Notes: a model not told the origin generated them from the sequence alone. A stretch of 64,000 nt of DNA from Edaphosphingomonas laterariae (GCF_900188165.1 NZ_FZOS01000012.1:43129-107128); one strand, 5' to 3'. Counted from the stretch's first letter, positions 41,801 through 50,363 are shown. Program-made: numbers and translations.

Positions 41801-43101
41801 GGGCGATAGCTCGGCACGGGCGGCAGGACTGAGGCCATCGCGAGGGATTCGACCAGCGTATCCGGATGATCGGCGGCGCCGGGAATCTCGATGCGGGACA
41901 GTCGCCAGGGTGCGAAGATGCCGGCCGGCTCGCCCATCGGCAGCGGTTCGGCGCGCACGCTATAGCCGATCGGTTCGACCGCATTGTCCAGCGCCACGCG
42001 TTCGGGCGGTGCGATCGTCCGGGGTTGCGCGGACCTTGCGAAGAGGGAGAGGACCGGCCTGCGCGTGCAGGCCGGTGTTGGTGGGAGCGCGGGCGCGGAA
42101 GGCGGCGGCGCAGTTGGACCGGGTTCCAGGCGGTCCGGAAGCGCCAGAACATGGCGGAGCGCGTCGCCCAGCGTCTCGGCATCAACGACCTTGGGCGTCC
42201 CCACCCAGCCCTTGTCGAAGACGAGGATGCGGATACGCGTGCTGGTGCCGTGCTTGGCATAGACATCGCCCCGAATGTCGATCTCGACGCGCGGACAGGC
42301 GACCTCGCGCACCGAGGCATAGCCCGCGCGTCCGGTGCCATCGGCCGAAAACCCCGACGGCAGGATCGCGACGCAGCGGCCGCCCGGCTGGAGCCTGACC
42401 AACGCCGAGCGAAGATGGCGGGCGCCGGCGTGCCGGTCGCGGCCACGGCCCTCGCTGCGGCTAAACGGCGGGTTGATAAGAATGACGGAAGGGCGCACGA
42501 AACCGGGCAGACAGTCATCGATCAGCGCGCCGTCATGGGTGGTGACCGCATGTCCGGCGATGCGGGCGAGCAAGGCGGCCCGTCCGGGATCGCGCTCGTT
42601 GAGATGATGGACCGCGCCGGCCCGCATGACGAGCGGGAGCAGCATGCCGGTGCCCGCCGAGGGTTCGAGCACGATGTCGGTCTCGTCGATGCGTGCCGCG
42701 AGCGCGGTGAGCCAGGCGAGCGCGGCCGGCGTGCTGAACTGCTGCATGTCGACCTGATGCTCCGACCTATAGGTCTGGGTCGGCAGACGGCGTTCGAGAT
42801 CGATGAGGTCGGCGAGGACCGCTTCGGGTTCGGGCAATCCCAGCGGCGAGGATTGCGAACCGCGCAGGAACAGCACCTGGCCGGCTTCGAGCGAGTCATA
42901 GGCATCGCGCATCGACCAGGTGCCGAAGCGATTCTGCTTGCCGAAGGCGTCTTCCATCAGCCGGGTGAGCTTCTGGCGGGAGATCGAACCGCCGCGTTCG
43001 ATGAGATCGGCGACGGCCACGGCCACCGCATGAAGGTTCGCGTCTTTGGTGGGACTATGGTCCGCGGCCGTGCAGGCGGGTGCGAAAGAAGATATGGTCA
43101 T
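38806..43101 (-). CDS. Strawberry-notch-like methyltransferase/helicase giant protein
   Basis: A 1431-residue protein from the ATG at 43101 (CGGAGTTTCCCC upstream). An N-terminal class I methyltransferase has LEPSAGTGMLLP near 145-156 and the NPPF catalytic motif at 210-213, as in adenine-N6 DNA methyltransferases. A central superfamily-2 helicase has GDGTGVGKG at 492-500 (Walker A), FDESHALAN at 599-607 (Walker B) and later GLGRTHRTNQT-type motif VI. The C-terminal third follows strawberry-notch-like proteins of phages and plasmids. The architecture is that of self-contained DNA-modifying/ATPase proteins that can act as anti-restriction or defence factors. It is downstream of the ParB-like and Toprim genes on the same strand. 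Confidence 0.88.
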   Translation of the reverse strand: MTISSFAPACTAADHSPTKDANLHAVAVAVADLIERGGSISRQKLTRLMEDAFGKQNRFGTWSMRDAYDSLEAGQVLFLRGSQSSPLGLPEPEAVLADLIDLERRLPTQTYRSEHQVDMQQFSTPAALAWLTALAARIDETDIVLEPSAGTGMLLPLVMRAGAVHHLNERDPGRAALLARIAGHAVTTHDGALIDDCLPGFVRPSVILINPPFSRSEGRGRDRHAGARHLRSALVRLQPGGRCVAILPSGFSADGTGRAGYASVREVACPRVEIDIRGDVYAKHGTSTRIRILVFDKGWVGTPKVVDAETLGDALRHVLALPDRLEPGPTAPPPSAPALPPTPACTRRPVLSLFARSAQPRTIAPPERVALDNAVEPIGYSVRAEPLPMGEPAGIFAPWRLSRIEIPGAADHPDTLVESLAMASVLPPVPSYRPAIPARSFEAVSTAQLEAIIQAGDAFERNLPGRYSPNAAGDQLIENDSGHVYRQGFFIGDGTGVGKGREAAASLMDQWFKGRRRHVWISLNGPLLFDARRDWSALGGLAVDIQPLDAIPLGEEIGMSAGILFLSYSMLRSVRDKGPSRLDQILAWLGDNYDGLIVFDESHALANAAPAPSEFGDAVASQQGIAGLRLQNALPRACVLYVSATGATTPANLGYAHRLGLWGVGTAFPTRGGFCAAMEKGGIAAMEVVCRDLKATGLYTARSLSYAGIEYDPLEHSLTPAQIGIYDAYADAWTIVHGALGEVLKATNVVDRISGETLNGQALGAAMSRFESGKQRFFSQLLISMKMPSLIRAIEEELGAGHVAVVQLVSTAEALLERRLASLTPDERANPDLELSPREMLVQYLTDAFPTRMMEVYKDNSGEMRSRPRLDDDGNPVLCQEAIRTRDALIERLCAMPPIGAALDELIRHFGPDRVAEVTGRSRRIITDAAGRQKVERLSPNARIADADAFMAGRKPILVFSGAGGTGRSYHADRNCGSAAHRRVHFLLEPGWRASAAIQGLGRTHRTNQTMPPIFRPVTTNCKGERRFISTIARRLDALGALTRGQRQAGSQNLFDPADNLESDYARDALLQWYHLLADGKLKSTTIGAFEAMTGLKLVIAGTSELVEKLPPIQRWLNRLLALRIAVQDAIFEEFFALIEARIDAARDAGTLDLGVETFRAKRVELLSDIAIHRDAVSGAETRLQKLALQLLRNVTSFERLMAVWSGDEDIEFLRNNRSGRVALRVPSWSTMDDEGAPVPMCRLVRPTGEDRVRLAGLARSFWQPVTHDDFQALWEDEARKAREQVDVETIHIATGLLLPVWDKLPEDDVRVWRIVDEATGDSRLGRIVSADMLARTAASFEVADQVKLTPADMIAAAAKGDGAAIDALDGARLVQVRVNGQPRLEIRGFPAERLDWLKSLGAFTEIISFRTRLFLPPDTAEVILERIAIG

Positions 43102-43172
43102 GGGGAAACTCCGGATGATCCGGCCCCGCTCACGCGACGGCGTGTCGAGGCGATGGATCGGGGAAAGGAAAA

Positions 43173-43199
43173 GGGGCCGGAGCATGACGCCCCGACCCC
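43173..43199 (-). terminator. Intergenic hairpin before the giant methyltransferase/helicase gene
   Basis: GGGGCCGG (43173-43180) pairs with CCGACCCC (43192-43199), with one wobble. On the - strand it runs into CCTTTTCCTTTCC, about 75 bases before the next start and 25 bases after the ParB-like stop. It fits a weak terminator or attenuator. Confidence 0.5.
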
Positions 43200-43223
43200 A
43201 TAGTTTCGGTTGTGGCCTGACTG

Positions 43224-45257
43224 TCAGGCGGCTTCGGCGAGATCGCCTTCGTCGCTGTCGTTCGCGGCAAGCGGCTCGTCGCCGTCACCCCTGCCGATCG
43301 CGGCGGCAAGCTCCCGACGCGATGGCTGCGCCGCATCGATAACGGGTTCCTCGACCCGCATCGGCGCCGGAAGCCACGCCAGCGCCTTCTCCTTGACGTC
43401 GGCTTCGACAAGGACGTCGCCGGCAAACAGCTTTTCGGCCGACATCGCGAGGTCCTTCTTCTTCGACGCGCCGTAGCGGGACTTCAGATCCTCGCCGCCG
43501 ACCTCCCCGAACAGGTCGAGGATCCAGCCCCGCGTCACCGCATCGAAGAAATTGCGGGCGGTGGGTCGCCACCAGCGGGCGACATCGATGTCGAGGCTGC
43601 GGCCGATATGACGCAGGAACGGCGCCCCGGAACCGCTATCGGTCACCGGCTCGATCGTGCGCGCGATCGCCCAGGCGAACCAGGCGGCGCGGGCCTCGTC
43701 GGCGAGCGCCCTGAACGCGTCGAAGCGCCCGATCGCGTCACCGGCATCGCGCCAGCTATGATCGAGACCGCCTTCGAGCTTCGCCCAGCTTTCCGCAGCC
43801 GCGGTTTCGCTGACGTAATTGCCGACGCGGCGATCGGGCAGCGGCGCCTTGAGGCCGGACGCGAGGTCATAGGCTCCGCCGAACTTGCGATGGGCGCCGT
43901 CGACCATGATGAAGGTGCCCAGATCCATCGCGAAATGCGGATCGTTCGCGACATGCAGCGCGACCAGCTCGGTCCGCATGAGCGCGAGGCGGTCGACCAG
44001 CTTCTGGCTGAGCGAAGCCTTGCGCGGCGTCTCAGCGGCATCCGCGACGTCGCCGTCATCGCCGTCGGCCTCGGGATCGATGTCCTCGTCCTCCTCGTCC
44101 GGCTCCGCGATGAACAGCGTCTCCTCGACGACCGGCCGGCCGTCCTCGCCGATCACGACATAGGCGAGCGCCCGGGCCTTCTGTTCCGGCTCATAGGTCG
44201 CTTGCCGGTCCTGGATGGCGCCGAGTTCCTCTTCGAGTTCGTCGATCCGCTCGAGCTGCTCGTCGCTATACTCGTGGATATCCGAGGCGGCTTCCTCGAT
44301 CTTGTCGATCTCGCCCTTGATCGCCTGCTGCCGGGCTTCCTGTTCCTCGGTGAGCGGCGCCAGGACGCCGTCGATGCGCCGCAGGCCCATGGTCGCGGTA
44401 TAGGGGACATGGGTGGCCGCGATCGCGCGGACCTCGGCAAAGCCTTCGCGTTCACGGATCGCTTCGGCCGCTTCGGCGAGGGCTTCGTCGGCGAGCTGGT
44501 CGAGCAGTTCACGGTTGGTCCACAGTTCGCTTTCGGCGTTGGAGTAGAGGTCCCGGTCGATCGTGCCGCCCGCCGCCAGATAGGCGTCGCGGCCGACCAG
44601 CAGCGCCTTGGGATGGCCGCCATTATAGCTGCCCGCCGTGACCTGCCGCTCGATCTCGGCGACATTGTTCGCGTAATAGGTGCCGGCAAGGCTTTCGAAC
44701 ACGGCGGCCTGGCGGATCGGATCGGAGGTCTTGGCATAGGCCTTGGCGATGTCGAGCGTGATCTCGCCCCTGGCCAGAGCCTCGAACACCGGCGTCGCGA
44801 GATTGGCGAGGCGCAGACGGCCTTCCACGAACCGCACGGTCAGGCTGAACCGCTTGGCGATATCGGCGACCGTCTTCTTTTCCTTGTCGATGATCGTGCG
44901 GAACGCGGTGCAGGCGTCGGCGGGGTTCATCGCGAGCTGGAAGAAGTTCTCGGCAAGGCTCATCGAGATCGCGTCGGCGGCGTTCGGCACCACCATCACC
45001 GGGACCTGGAAGTCCTTCGGCAGCACGCCCTTCTCGATATTGCTGAGGGTGCGCGACAGGCGGCGTCCGCCCGCATAGATGTCGTAGTGGTCCTTGCGAC
45101 GCTTGATCGGCACGCCGATCAGGTTCTGGAGGACGATGCCGGTCTCGCCGAGATGGGCTTCGAACTGGGCGTCCGCGTCGGCATTGCTGTGCTTGCGGAC
45201 ATTGTCTTCGGCCACACGGCAATTGACCGCGGGCACATAGAGGATGGGAAAGGTCAT
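43224..45257 (-). CDS. ParB/RepB/Spo0J-like protein
   Basis: A 677-residue protein from the ATG at 45257 (CAGGAGTAAACGCC upstream). The N-terminal ParB domain shows HYDIYAGGRRLSRTL (about residues 60-75), then ISMSLAENFFQLAMNPADAC, the KorB-like helix, and a DNA-binding HTH (VADIAKRFSLTVRFVEGRLR). Much of the rest is acidic and helical, with an EEDEDIDPEADGDDGDVAD stretch. It is larger than true partition ParB and has no parA beside it, so it is probably a ParB-like nuclease or regulator that is common on sphingomonad elements. It sits between the Toprim gene and the giant helicase gene. Confidence 0.85.
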   Translation of the reverse strand: MTFPILYVPAVNCRVAEDNVRKHSNADADAQFEAHLGETGIVLQNLIGVPIKRRKDHYDIYAGGRRLSRTLSNIEKGVLPKDFQVPVMVVPNAADAISMSLAENFFQLAMNPADACTAFRTIIDKEKKTVADIAKRFSLTVRFVEGRLRLANLATPVFEALARGEITLDIAKAYAKTSDPIRQAAVFESLAGTYYANNVAEIERQVTAGSYNGGHPKALLVGRDAYLAAGGTIDRDLYSNAESELWTNRELLDQLADEALAEAAEAIREREGFAEVRAIAATHVPYTATMGLRRIDGVLAPLTEEQEARQQAIKGEIDKIEEAASDIHEYSDEQLERIDELEEELGAIQDRQATYEPEQKARALAYVVIGEDGRPVVEETLFIAEPDEEDEDIDPEADGDDGDVADAAETPRKASLSQKLVDRLALMRTELVALHVANDPHFAMDLGTFIMVDGAHRKFGGAYDLASGLKAPLPDRRVGNYVSETAAAESWAKLEGGLDHSWRDAGDAIGRFDAFRALADEARAAWFAWAIARTIEPVTDSGSGAPFLRHIGRSLDIDVARWWRPTARNFFDAVTRGWILDLFGEVGGEDLKSRYGASKKKDLAMSAEKLFAGDVLVEADVKEKALAWLPAPMRVEEPVIDAAQPSRRELAAAIGRGDGDEPLAANDSDEGDLAEAA

Positions 45258-45291
45258 GGCGTTTACTCCTGTGCGGTGCGCTGCCCGACCA

Positions 45292-46209
45292 TCAGGCCGC
45301 CTTCCGCACCCACTCCCCACTTCCCTCCCCTTCAGGGGCCAGCTGCTCGTTCCAGTCGTTGTGGCCGTCCCGCGGAAGCACGATGCCGATCGACCGTCCG
45401 GGCCGGGCATGGGCCTCCATCGCCTTGTCGGCGCCGATCATGCCGGCGGTGTCGTTGTCGGGAAGGAGGACGAGGCGATCGACCTGCGGCGGTATCGCGA
45501 CATGGGGAAATCGTTCGCTGCCGAGCGTCGCCCAGACCGGGATGCCGAGGATAAGGAAGGCGGACCAGGCGGTTTCCCAGCCCTCGGCAAGACCGAGCGT
45601 CGCGCCCGCCGCGCCGAAACGCACGGCGCCGTCACGCGGCCGACCCAGCAGCCGCTTGGGGGGATCGAGATCGCTGGCGACGCGTCCTTGCGGGTCGCCC
45701 AGGAACAAGCGTTCGACCGCGACGATCCGATCGCCGCTGCGCACGGCCGCCAACAGCGCGGGGCGGAAGCGGACGGCACCGCGTGGTCCCAGCGGCGTGC
45801 GCGGGTGATAGCGCAGCGCGCCGGGTAACCCCGCGAGCGCGCGGCTACGCGCATAGTGCTCAGCGGGTGAACCGGCGAACGGCAGGGCGTCGTCCCAGAG
45901 TTCCCCGGCGCGTTCCATCATCCGGCGGTCGCGCGGCTGCCAGTCGCGGATCGGGGCCGATCGTTGCGAGGGAACATCGAGATTGCGGCGGCGGATCGCG
46001 CGCAGCACGTCGATAGTGTCGCAGCCGGCGAAGCATTTGAAGAGCAGGCTGCGCGCGCCGACCCTGACCGACAGGCTCGGGCTGCTGTCGTCATGCGCCG
46101 GGCAGCGGCACATGCCGTAGCGGCCCGTCCAGTGGCCGCCGAGGCGGTGGACAAGATCGGCGGCGGCGGATTCGAGCGCGAGGTTGCTGGTAGGGGATTG
46201 AGCGGACAT
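45292..46209 (-). CDS. Toprim/primase-like protein
   Basis: A 305-residue protein from the ATG at 46209 (AAGGAGTGCC upstream). An N-terminal zinc-binding part has CRCPAHDDSSPSLSV, with Cys34, Cys36, His39 and Cys59/Cys63 (FKCFAGCD), as in CHC2-type primases. A Toprim domain follows: LAEGWETAWSAFLILGIPVW gives the catalytic Glu, and LLPDNDTAG the DxD. Such proteins prime or replicate plasmid DNA. It directly precedes the ParB-like gene (34-base gap), so both probably serve replication or stability of the element. Confidence 0.85.
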   Translation of the reverse strand: MSAQSPTSNLALESAAADLVHRLGGHWTGRYGMCRCPAHDDSSPSLSVRVGARSLLFKCFAGCDTIDVLRAIRRRNLDVPSQRSAPIRDWQPRDRRMMERAGELWDDALPFAGSPAEHYARSRALAGLPGALRYHPRTPLGPRGAVRFRPALLAAVRSGDRIVAVERLFLGDPQGRVASDLDPPKRLLGRPRDGAVRFGAAGATLGLAEGWETAWSAFLILGIPVWATLGSERFPHVAIPPQVDRLVLLPDNDTAGMIGADKAMEAHARPGRSIGIVLPRDGHNDWNEQLAPEGEGSGEWVRKAA

Positions 46210-46304
46210 GGGGGCGGCACTCCTTTGCGCCCATCCCCTCCATCCTCCCCTCCGGGCGATGGGAAAATGCCGTCGTGGGTCAGCTGTCCATGGCGCGGGG
46301 AGGC

Positions 46305-47120
46305 TCAGCCGCATGCTGCGCGTCGGGAGCGCCCGGTCTGATCGTGCGTCGGGCGATCCAGGATGACATCCAGGCAGGCTTCGATCTGGGCACGGGCGAC
46401 GTCGGTTATCAAGACGAGGGTTCGGCGCCGGTCCTCCCGATCGGGCGTTCGGATGACCAGCCCGCGGCGCTCCATGATCGCAAGCGAACGCCGCGCGGTC
46501 CCATAGGCTACATTGGAGGGGTTCCAGATGTTGGTGATCGACGTGGCGATCCCGTCATGCTCGCGGATATAGAGGTCGAGCAGCATTTCGCCGGCAGGGT
46601 CGGCGAAGAGATCGACGCCGAAGGAACGCGCCATGAGCTGGCGGGCCGCGAGGATCGAGCGGCACAGATCGACATAGTCGCTGGTTGGATCCCCAATCGC
46701 CGCTTTTTCCGGATCGCTCGCCACTGGAGGTATGGTGCGCGGTTCCTGATCGTCGATCGCGGCAAGGCTGCCGGACACAAGATCGTCGCCGCAGGCACAT
46801 GGGGCGCCGACGATCTCGAACCGGCCCAGCAGAGTGTTTCCGGTGCCATCACCGGCCGGCGTTCCCGTCGCCAGCGCCGCGATCTGCTCGGCGCGCCAGA
46901 TGAGATGTTCCGCCTCGCGCAGGAAACGCATGCCGTCGGGCGTCGGCAGGATAGCAGCGCCCACTGGCTCGAACAATTGGAGCCGCAACAGGGCAGCGAG
47001 CTCGGCGACGCCTTCAGCGATCGCCGCTTCGCTCACCCCGCAGGTTCGCGCGGCATGATGGTAGCTCCCGAGCTTCGCGGTCGCCACCGCAAAGCGCAAT
47101 TGTCTCAGGTCGAACGGCAT
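46305..47120 (-). CDS. LysR-MarR hybrid transcriptional regulator
   Basis: A 271-residue protein from the ATG at 47120 (GAGGTGAGGCC upstream). Residues 1-75 are a LysR-type helix-turn-helix: LRQLRFAVATAKLGSYHHAA, then FEPVGAAILPTPDGMRFLRE. There is no LysR effector domain after it. Instead the C-terminal half has a winged helix, TSITNIWNPSNVAYGTARRS and RRGLVIRTPDREDRRRTLVL, like MarR regulators. Two DNA-binding domains in one short protein is unusual. It probably controls the Toprim-ParB run downstream or the transfer genes. Confidence 0.75.
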   Translation of the reverse strand: MPFDLRQLRFAVATAKLGSYHHAARTCGVSEAAIAEGVAELAALLRLQLFEPVGAAILPTPDGMRFLREAEHLIWRAEQIAALATGTPAGDGTGNTLLGRFEIVGAPCACGDDLVSGSLAAIDDQEPRTIPPVASDPEKAAIGDPTSDYVDLCRSILAARQLMARSFGVDLFADPAGEMLLDLYIREHDGIATSITNIWNPSNVAYGTARRSLAIMERRGLVIRTPDREDRRRTLVLITDVARAQIEACLDVILDRPTHDQTGRSRRAACG

Positions 47121-47313
47121 GGCCTCACCTCTTGTTGCGGGATAAGGCGCTGGTCGCCTCAGCCCGGTCCGTGGGATTTCGATGGCCCGCTGCCGATCCT
47201 CTCCGTGCGCGATCATCCCGCGCGCAGCGGCCTTTGCATTTACCTGTTCAATTATGAGACAGGTCGATGCAGGTCGCCGCGCAGAGGTTTTTGAAATATT
47301 TTTGTAACGTAGC

Positions 47314-48303
47314 TTAGCCGAGAAGCACGACGCCTCCGGGAAGCCGGGTGGCGCCGACGCCGGTGAGCTGCTGGATCTGCACGACGGCAAGCTCTATCTG
47401 GTTGACGTGGAACACGCCAGTCACGGGCCGCGCGGCGAGGCCGCTGCCGCGCAGGACCAGGCGGCCGGGGAAATAGCGATTGATCTCGCCGATGGCGGTG
47501 GAAAGCGGCGTGCCCTGGAAGACGAGCAAACCGCGCCGCCATGCGGTGACGGCCGCCGGGTCGGCGCCGGTCTTGCGCACGCCCCCGTCGGCAAGCCAGG
47601 TCACGGCCTCGCCCTTGCGCAGGGCCATGTCCTTGCCGCCGCGCGCGGTCGATACCGCGCCGTCGAGGCAGGTGACGCACAACTCGCCGGCGAGAGAGTT
47701 CACATTGAACAGCGCGGCGCGGGCGGTGACCGTGGCGCCGTCCGCCTGAACCTGGAACGGCGTGCCGCGCTCTTCGACCGACACGAAGATCTCGCCCGCG
47801 ATCAGGCGCACGCCCTTGTCGATCATCGACAGGCTGGAGCGTGAGTTCATCTCGATATCGACGCCCGCCATCGGGCGGATCGTCCGCCGCTCTCCCATGG
47901 CGGTCCGTTCGTCCGCCATGAGTTCGTCGAGCGTCGGCCAGAGGCCGAGCGGCGAGCGCACGGCGATCACGCCCGCCGCGAGGCTCGCGGCCATCGCGCC
48001 TCCGGTCATGAAGGCTCGGCGGTTGATGCGCGGGCCGGACGTGGGCAGGGAAACGACGTTGTCGTTGGTGCCGGCGGGTTCCGGCCGATCGAGCGGCAGG
48101 TCAAGCGCGCGTAGCTCGCCCATGAAGGCGGCCGCATTGCGAAAGGCGTCGTCATGCGCGGGACTGGACCGGCGCCAGCTGTCGAAGTCGCGTTCGTCCG
48201 CATCGCTGATCGGGCCGATCGCAAAGCGGCACGCCCAGTCGATCGCCTCGAGCTTGAGCGGCGCGACATCCTTTTCGAAGCTGTCAGGCGACGTCACGGC
48301 CAT
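47314..48303 (-). CDS. FecR-type anti-sigma factor
   Basis: A 329-residue protein. The N-terminal cytoplasmic part has WACRFAIGPISDADERDFDS, the FecR-type DUF4880 helix that binds the sigma factor. A membrane segment AFMTGGAMAASLAAGVIAV lies near residues 98-116. The periplasmic FecR domain includes GVDIEMNSRSSLSMIDKGVR and GEIFVSVEERGTPFQVQADG. FecR proteins pass an outer-membrane signal to their ECF sigma factor, whose gene lies 53 bases upstream on the same strand. Confidence 0.87.
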   Translation of the reverse strand: MAVTSPDSFEKDVAPLKLEAIDWACRFAIGPISDADERDFDSWRRSSPAHDDAFRNAAAFMGELRALDLPLDRPEPAGTNDNVVSLPTSGPRINRRAFMTGGAMAASLAAGVIAVRSPLGLWPTLDELMADERTAMGERRTIRPMAGVDIEMNSRSSLSMIDKGVRLIAGEIFVSVEERGTPFQVQADGATVTARAALFNVNSLAGELCVTCLDGAVSTARGGKDMALRKGEAVTWLADGGVRKTGADPAAVTAWRRGLLVFQGTPLSTAIGEINRYFPGRLVLRGSGLAARPVTGVFHVNQIELAVVQIQQLTGVGATRLPGGVVLLG

Positions 48304-48356
48304 CCTGGTCCCTGGTTCCTGTCACGGGCGATCGCTGCACGAATTCGGTTCTCCTA

Positions 48357-48899
48357 TTACCTAGACACTTTGAAGGTGCGATCCGCGAGAATATCTTTTC
48401 GGCCCAGACGCCGCGCGCAATGCACGACGGCCGCGCGGAGGTCGGTCTGGACCGTTCGCACGCTGACCCCGTGCTTCTTCGCGATCTCCTCGTTTTCGAG
48501 ACCGCGCATGAAACAGGACAAGAAGACGTCGCGCTGCCGCGCCGGCAGTTCGTCGAGCGCCGCCATGACCATCCCTACCTGCGCCTTGGCATCGGCCACG
48601 CGTTCGGGATCGGGCGCCTCGTCGGCATGATCGCCAAGCGCTTCCAGCCCGACATGCCGCGTGTGTCGTTCATCGGAGACCCGCATATTGTAGGCGGTGT
48701 TGACCGCGGCCCGGAAGACATAGCCCTCCTCGTTCTCGACCGGTCCCAGTTCTGCGCCGTTCCCGAGCCGCACCCAGGTTTCGTTGAGGACCTCTTCGGC
48801 CTGCGCCTCCGACCCGAGGCGCTGCGAGAGCCGGTCGCGAAGCTGGCGATAGCGGCGGGCCAGCGCGCGGCGCAGATTGTCGCGGGTTGATATGGTCAT
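48357..48899 (-). CDS. ECF sigma factor, FecI-like
   Basis: A 180-residue protein from the ATG at 48899 (GGAGG upstream). Region 2 reads RRYRQLRDRLSQRLGSEAQA then EEVLNETWVRLGNG. Region 4 reads LPARQRDVFLSCFMRGLENE and EIAKKHGVSVRTVQTDLRAA. It precedes its FecR partner, and a downstream target is likely to be a TonB-linked surface system. The nearby two-partner-secretion locus is the obvious candidate target. Confidence 0.88.
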   Translation of the reverse strand: MTISTRDNLRRALARRYRQLRDRLSQRLGSEAQAEEVLNETWVRLGNGAELGPVENEEGYVFRAAVNTAYNMRVSDERHTRHVGLEALGDHADEAPDPERVADAKAQVGMVMAALDELPARQRDVFLSCFMRGLENEEIAKKHGVSVRTVQTDLRAAVVHCARRLGRKDILADRTFKVSR

Positions 48900-48945
48900 C
48901 GCCCCGCCTCCCCGCGACGCCGCCCACCAAGCAGAACCGCCCCTG

Positions 48946-49686
48946 TCACCGGCCGGCCAAATCGAACAGGATGGGCTGGCGCAACCCGTCGGGCGGCGTG
49001 AGGTCGAGCCGCCTGCCTTCGAGCAATGCGACGATGCGGGCGTCGCGGCGGCGGTCGGCGCTCGCGATGACCACCCGGACGTCATGGAGCGTCCCGTCGC
49101 TGCCGATCCGGGTCTGGACGCGAACGCGGGCATTGGCGCCGCGCCCGACCGCATCGGCATCGACCATGATGGTCCGGATGCGGTTCGCCATCGCGCGGAT
49201 GAACGGCATGTTGGCGTCGGGCCGCGGCGAGCCGACCAGGCGGGGCGCCGTGACCTTCATCATGTCGAGCGCGATGACGGTCTGCCCGGTGGTGGTGGCC
49301 GGCGGCAGGGGTCTCTGGACCTGCTCGACGGGCATGATGACGGCGGATCGGCGGCTGGTGAAGCGGGCGATCAGACCGGTTCCTTGCAGAAGGATGTGCA
49401 GCGCCTGGGGCGGCGCGTATCCGCCCTTGACCGCCGAGGACCGCCGCCCGGCGGCCTGCGGTTCGTCGAGCAGGACATCGACGCCGCTGGTTTGCGCATA
49501 GCGCGAGAGCGCGGCGCCGAGCGGCTGGGCGGGAATATCATAGTGCTGTACCGGCGCCGGCGCGGGATCGTCATTGGCGGCGAGCGGCGCGGCAAACATC
49601 AGCGCGGCGAGCGGTGCCGCGAGCGCGAAGCGCCGCAAGGTCCGCGCCGGCGGGGTGCCGGGAATCGAGGCGCGCGTCGGCGTCAT
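48946..49686 (-). CDS. STN-domain protein with TonB-like C-terminus
   Basis: A 246-residue exported protein. After a basic signal peptide ending near APLAA it has YDIPAQPLGAALSRYAQTSG and VDVLLDEPQ, the secretin/TonB N-terminal (STN) signalling domain. The C-terminal part (RIGSDGTLHDVRVVIASADR) looks like a TonB C-terminal fold. It lacks a beta barrel, so it is a soluble partner rather than a transducer. The start overlaps the upstream TonB gene by 4 bases. It probably links TonB motion to the FecI-FecR pair. Confidence 0.75.
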   Translation of the reverse strand: MTPTRASIPGTPPARTLRRFALAAPLAALMFAAPLAANDDPAPAPVQHYDIPAQPLGAALSRYAQTSGVDVLLDEPQAAGRRSSAVKGGYAPPQALHILLQGTGLIARFTSRRSAVIMPVEQVQRPLPPATTTGQTVIALDMMKVTAPRLVGSPRPDANMPFIRAMANRIRTIMVDADAVGRGANARVRVQTRIGSDGTLHDVRVVIASADRRRDARIVALLEGRRLDLTPPDGLRQPILFDLAGR

Positions 49687-50363
49687 TCGAGCGAGAACCC
49701 GATCGGGAGCGTCACGCCGAAGGTCGAGGGCCAGCCTGCGGGCGGCGTCGGAAGCCGCTGCGCGCGCATGACGGCGGCGACGGCTTCGTCGTCGAGCAGC
49801 TTCGATCCCGAGCTGATCTCGATCCAGATATCGACGACCTTGCCGTCGTGATCCATCACGAAATGGACCTGCGCGATGCCTTCGATATCGGCCTGCCGCG
49901 CTTGCGGCGGGTAACGCCGGTAGCGTTCGATATGGCGCTGCAACTTCGCCTTGAACAGCAGCACCTCCGCGCCCGACATGGCCGGGGCGCCGTCGACCGG
50001 GCTGGCGGCGTTGCTGTTGCCTGGTCCCTGCGCCTCCATCGTGCCACCCGCCGGCTGGCCGCTGCCGGTGAAGCGGCCGCTCTGCTCCGGGCCGGTTCGC
50101 CCCGCCGCGGTCGCTGTCGTCCCTTTCCGGTCGGCCTCCTTGCGGGCGACATCGGCCACGCCCGGCTTTCCGGTGGTCCCGCCGGCGGGCAGCGGCAGCA
50201 ATTCGACGACGAGGACGTGCTCGCCCCTGGCGACGGTCGGCCGGTCGGCATCCGATCCCGCCAGGGGCCAGGCGAAGAGAGCGACGCCGAGCGCCACATG
50301 GAGCGCAAGCGAGGCGAGGAAGCCGCCGGCGCGATCGCAAAAGGATGTTCGGGCGAAGGTCAT
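49683..50363 (-). CDS. TonB-family energy transducer
   Basis: A 226-residue protein from the ATG at 50363. One membrane segment lies near residues 17-36 (GGFLASLALHVALGVALFAW). A polar linker and the TonB C-terminal domain follow: KLQRHIERYRRYPPQARQAD with the classical YP motif, then GIAQVHFVMDHDGKVVDIWI. The gene is first in the - strand operon TonB-STN-sigma-FecR and is divergent from an AraC regulator. It differs from the second TonB at 56064. Confidence 0.82.
   Translation of the reverse strand: MTFARTSFCDRAGGFLASLALHVALGVALFAWPLAGSDADRPTVARGEHVLVVELLPLPAGGTTGKPGVADVARKEADRKGTTATAAGRTGPEQSGRFTGSGQPAGGTMEAQGPGNSNAASPVDGAPAMSGAEVLLFKAKLQRHIERYRRYPPQARQADIEGIAQVHFVMDHDGKVVDIWIEISSGSKLLDDEAVAAVMRAQRLPTPPAGWPSTFGVTLPIGFSLE

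Noticed and set aside
43224..45257. Partition locus parAB
   Set aside because: A ParB-like protein is present, but no ParA-type ATPase is next to it and its size and domains differ from partition ParB.
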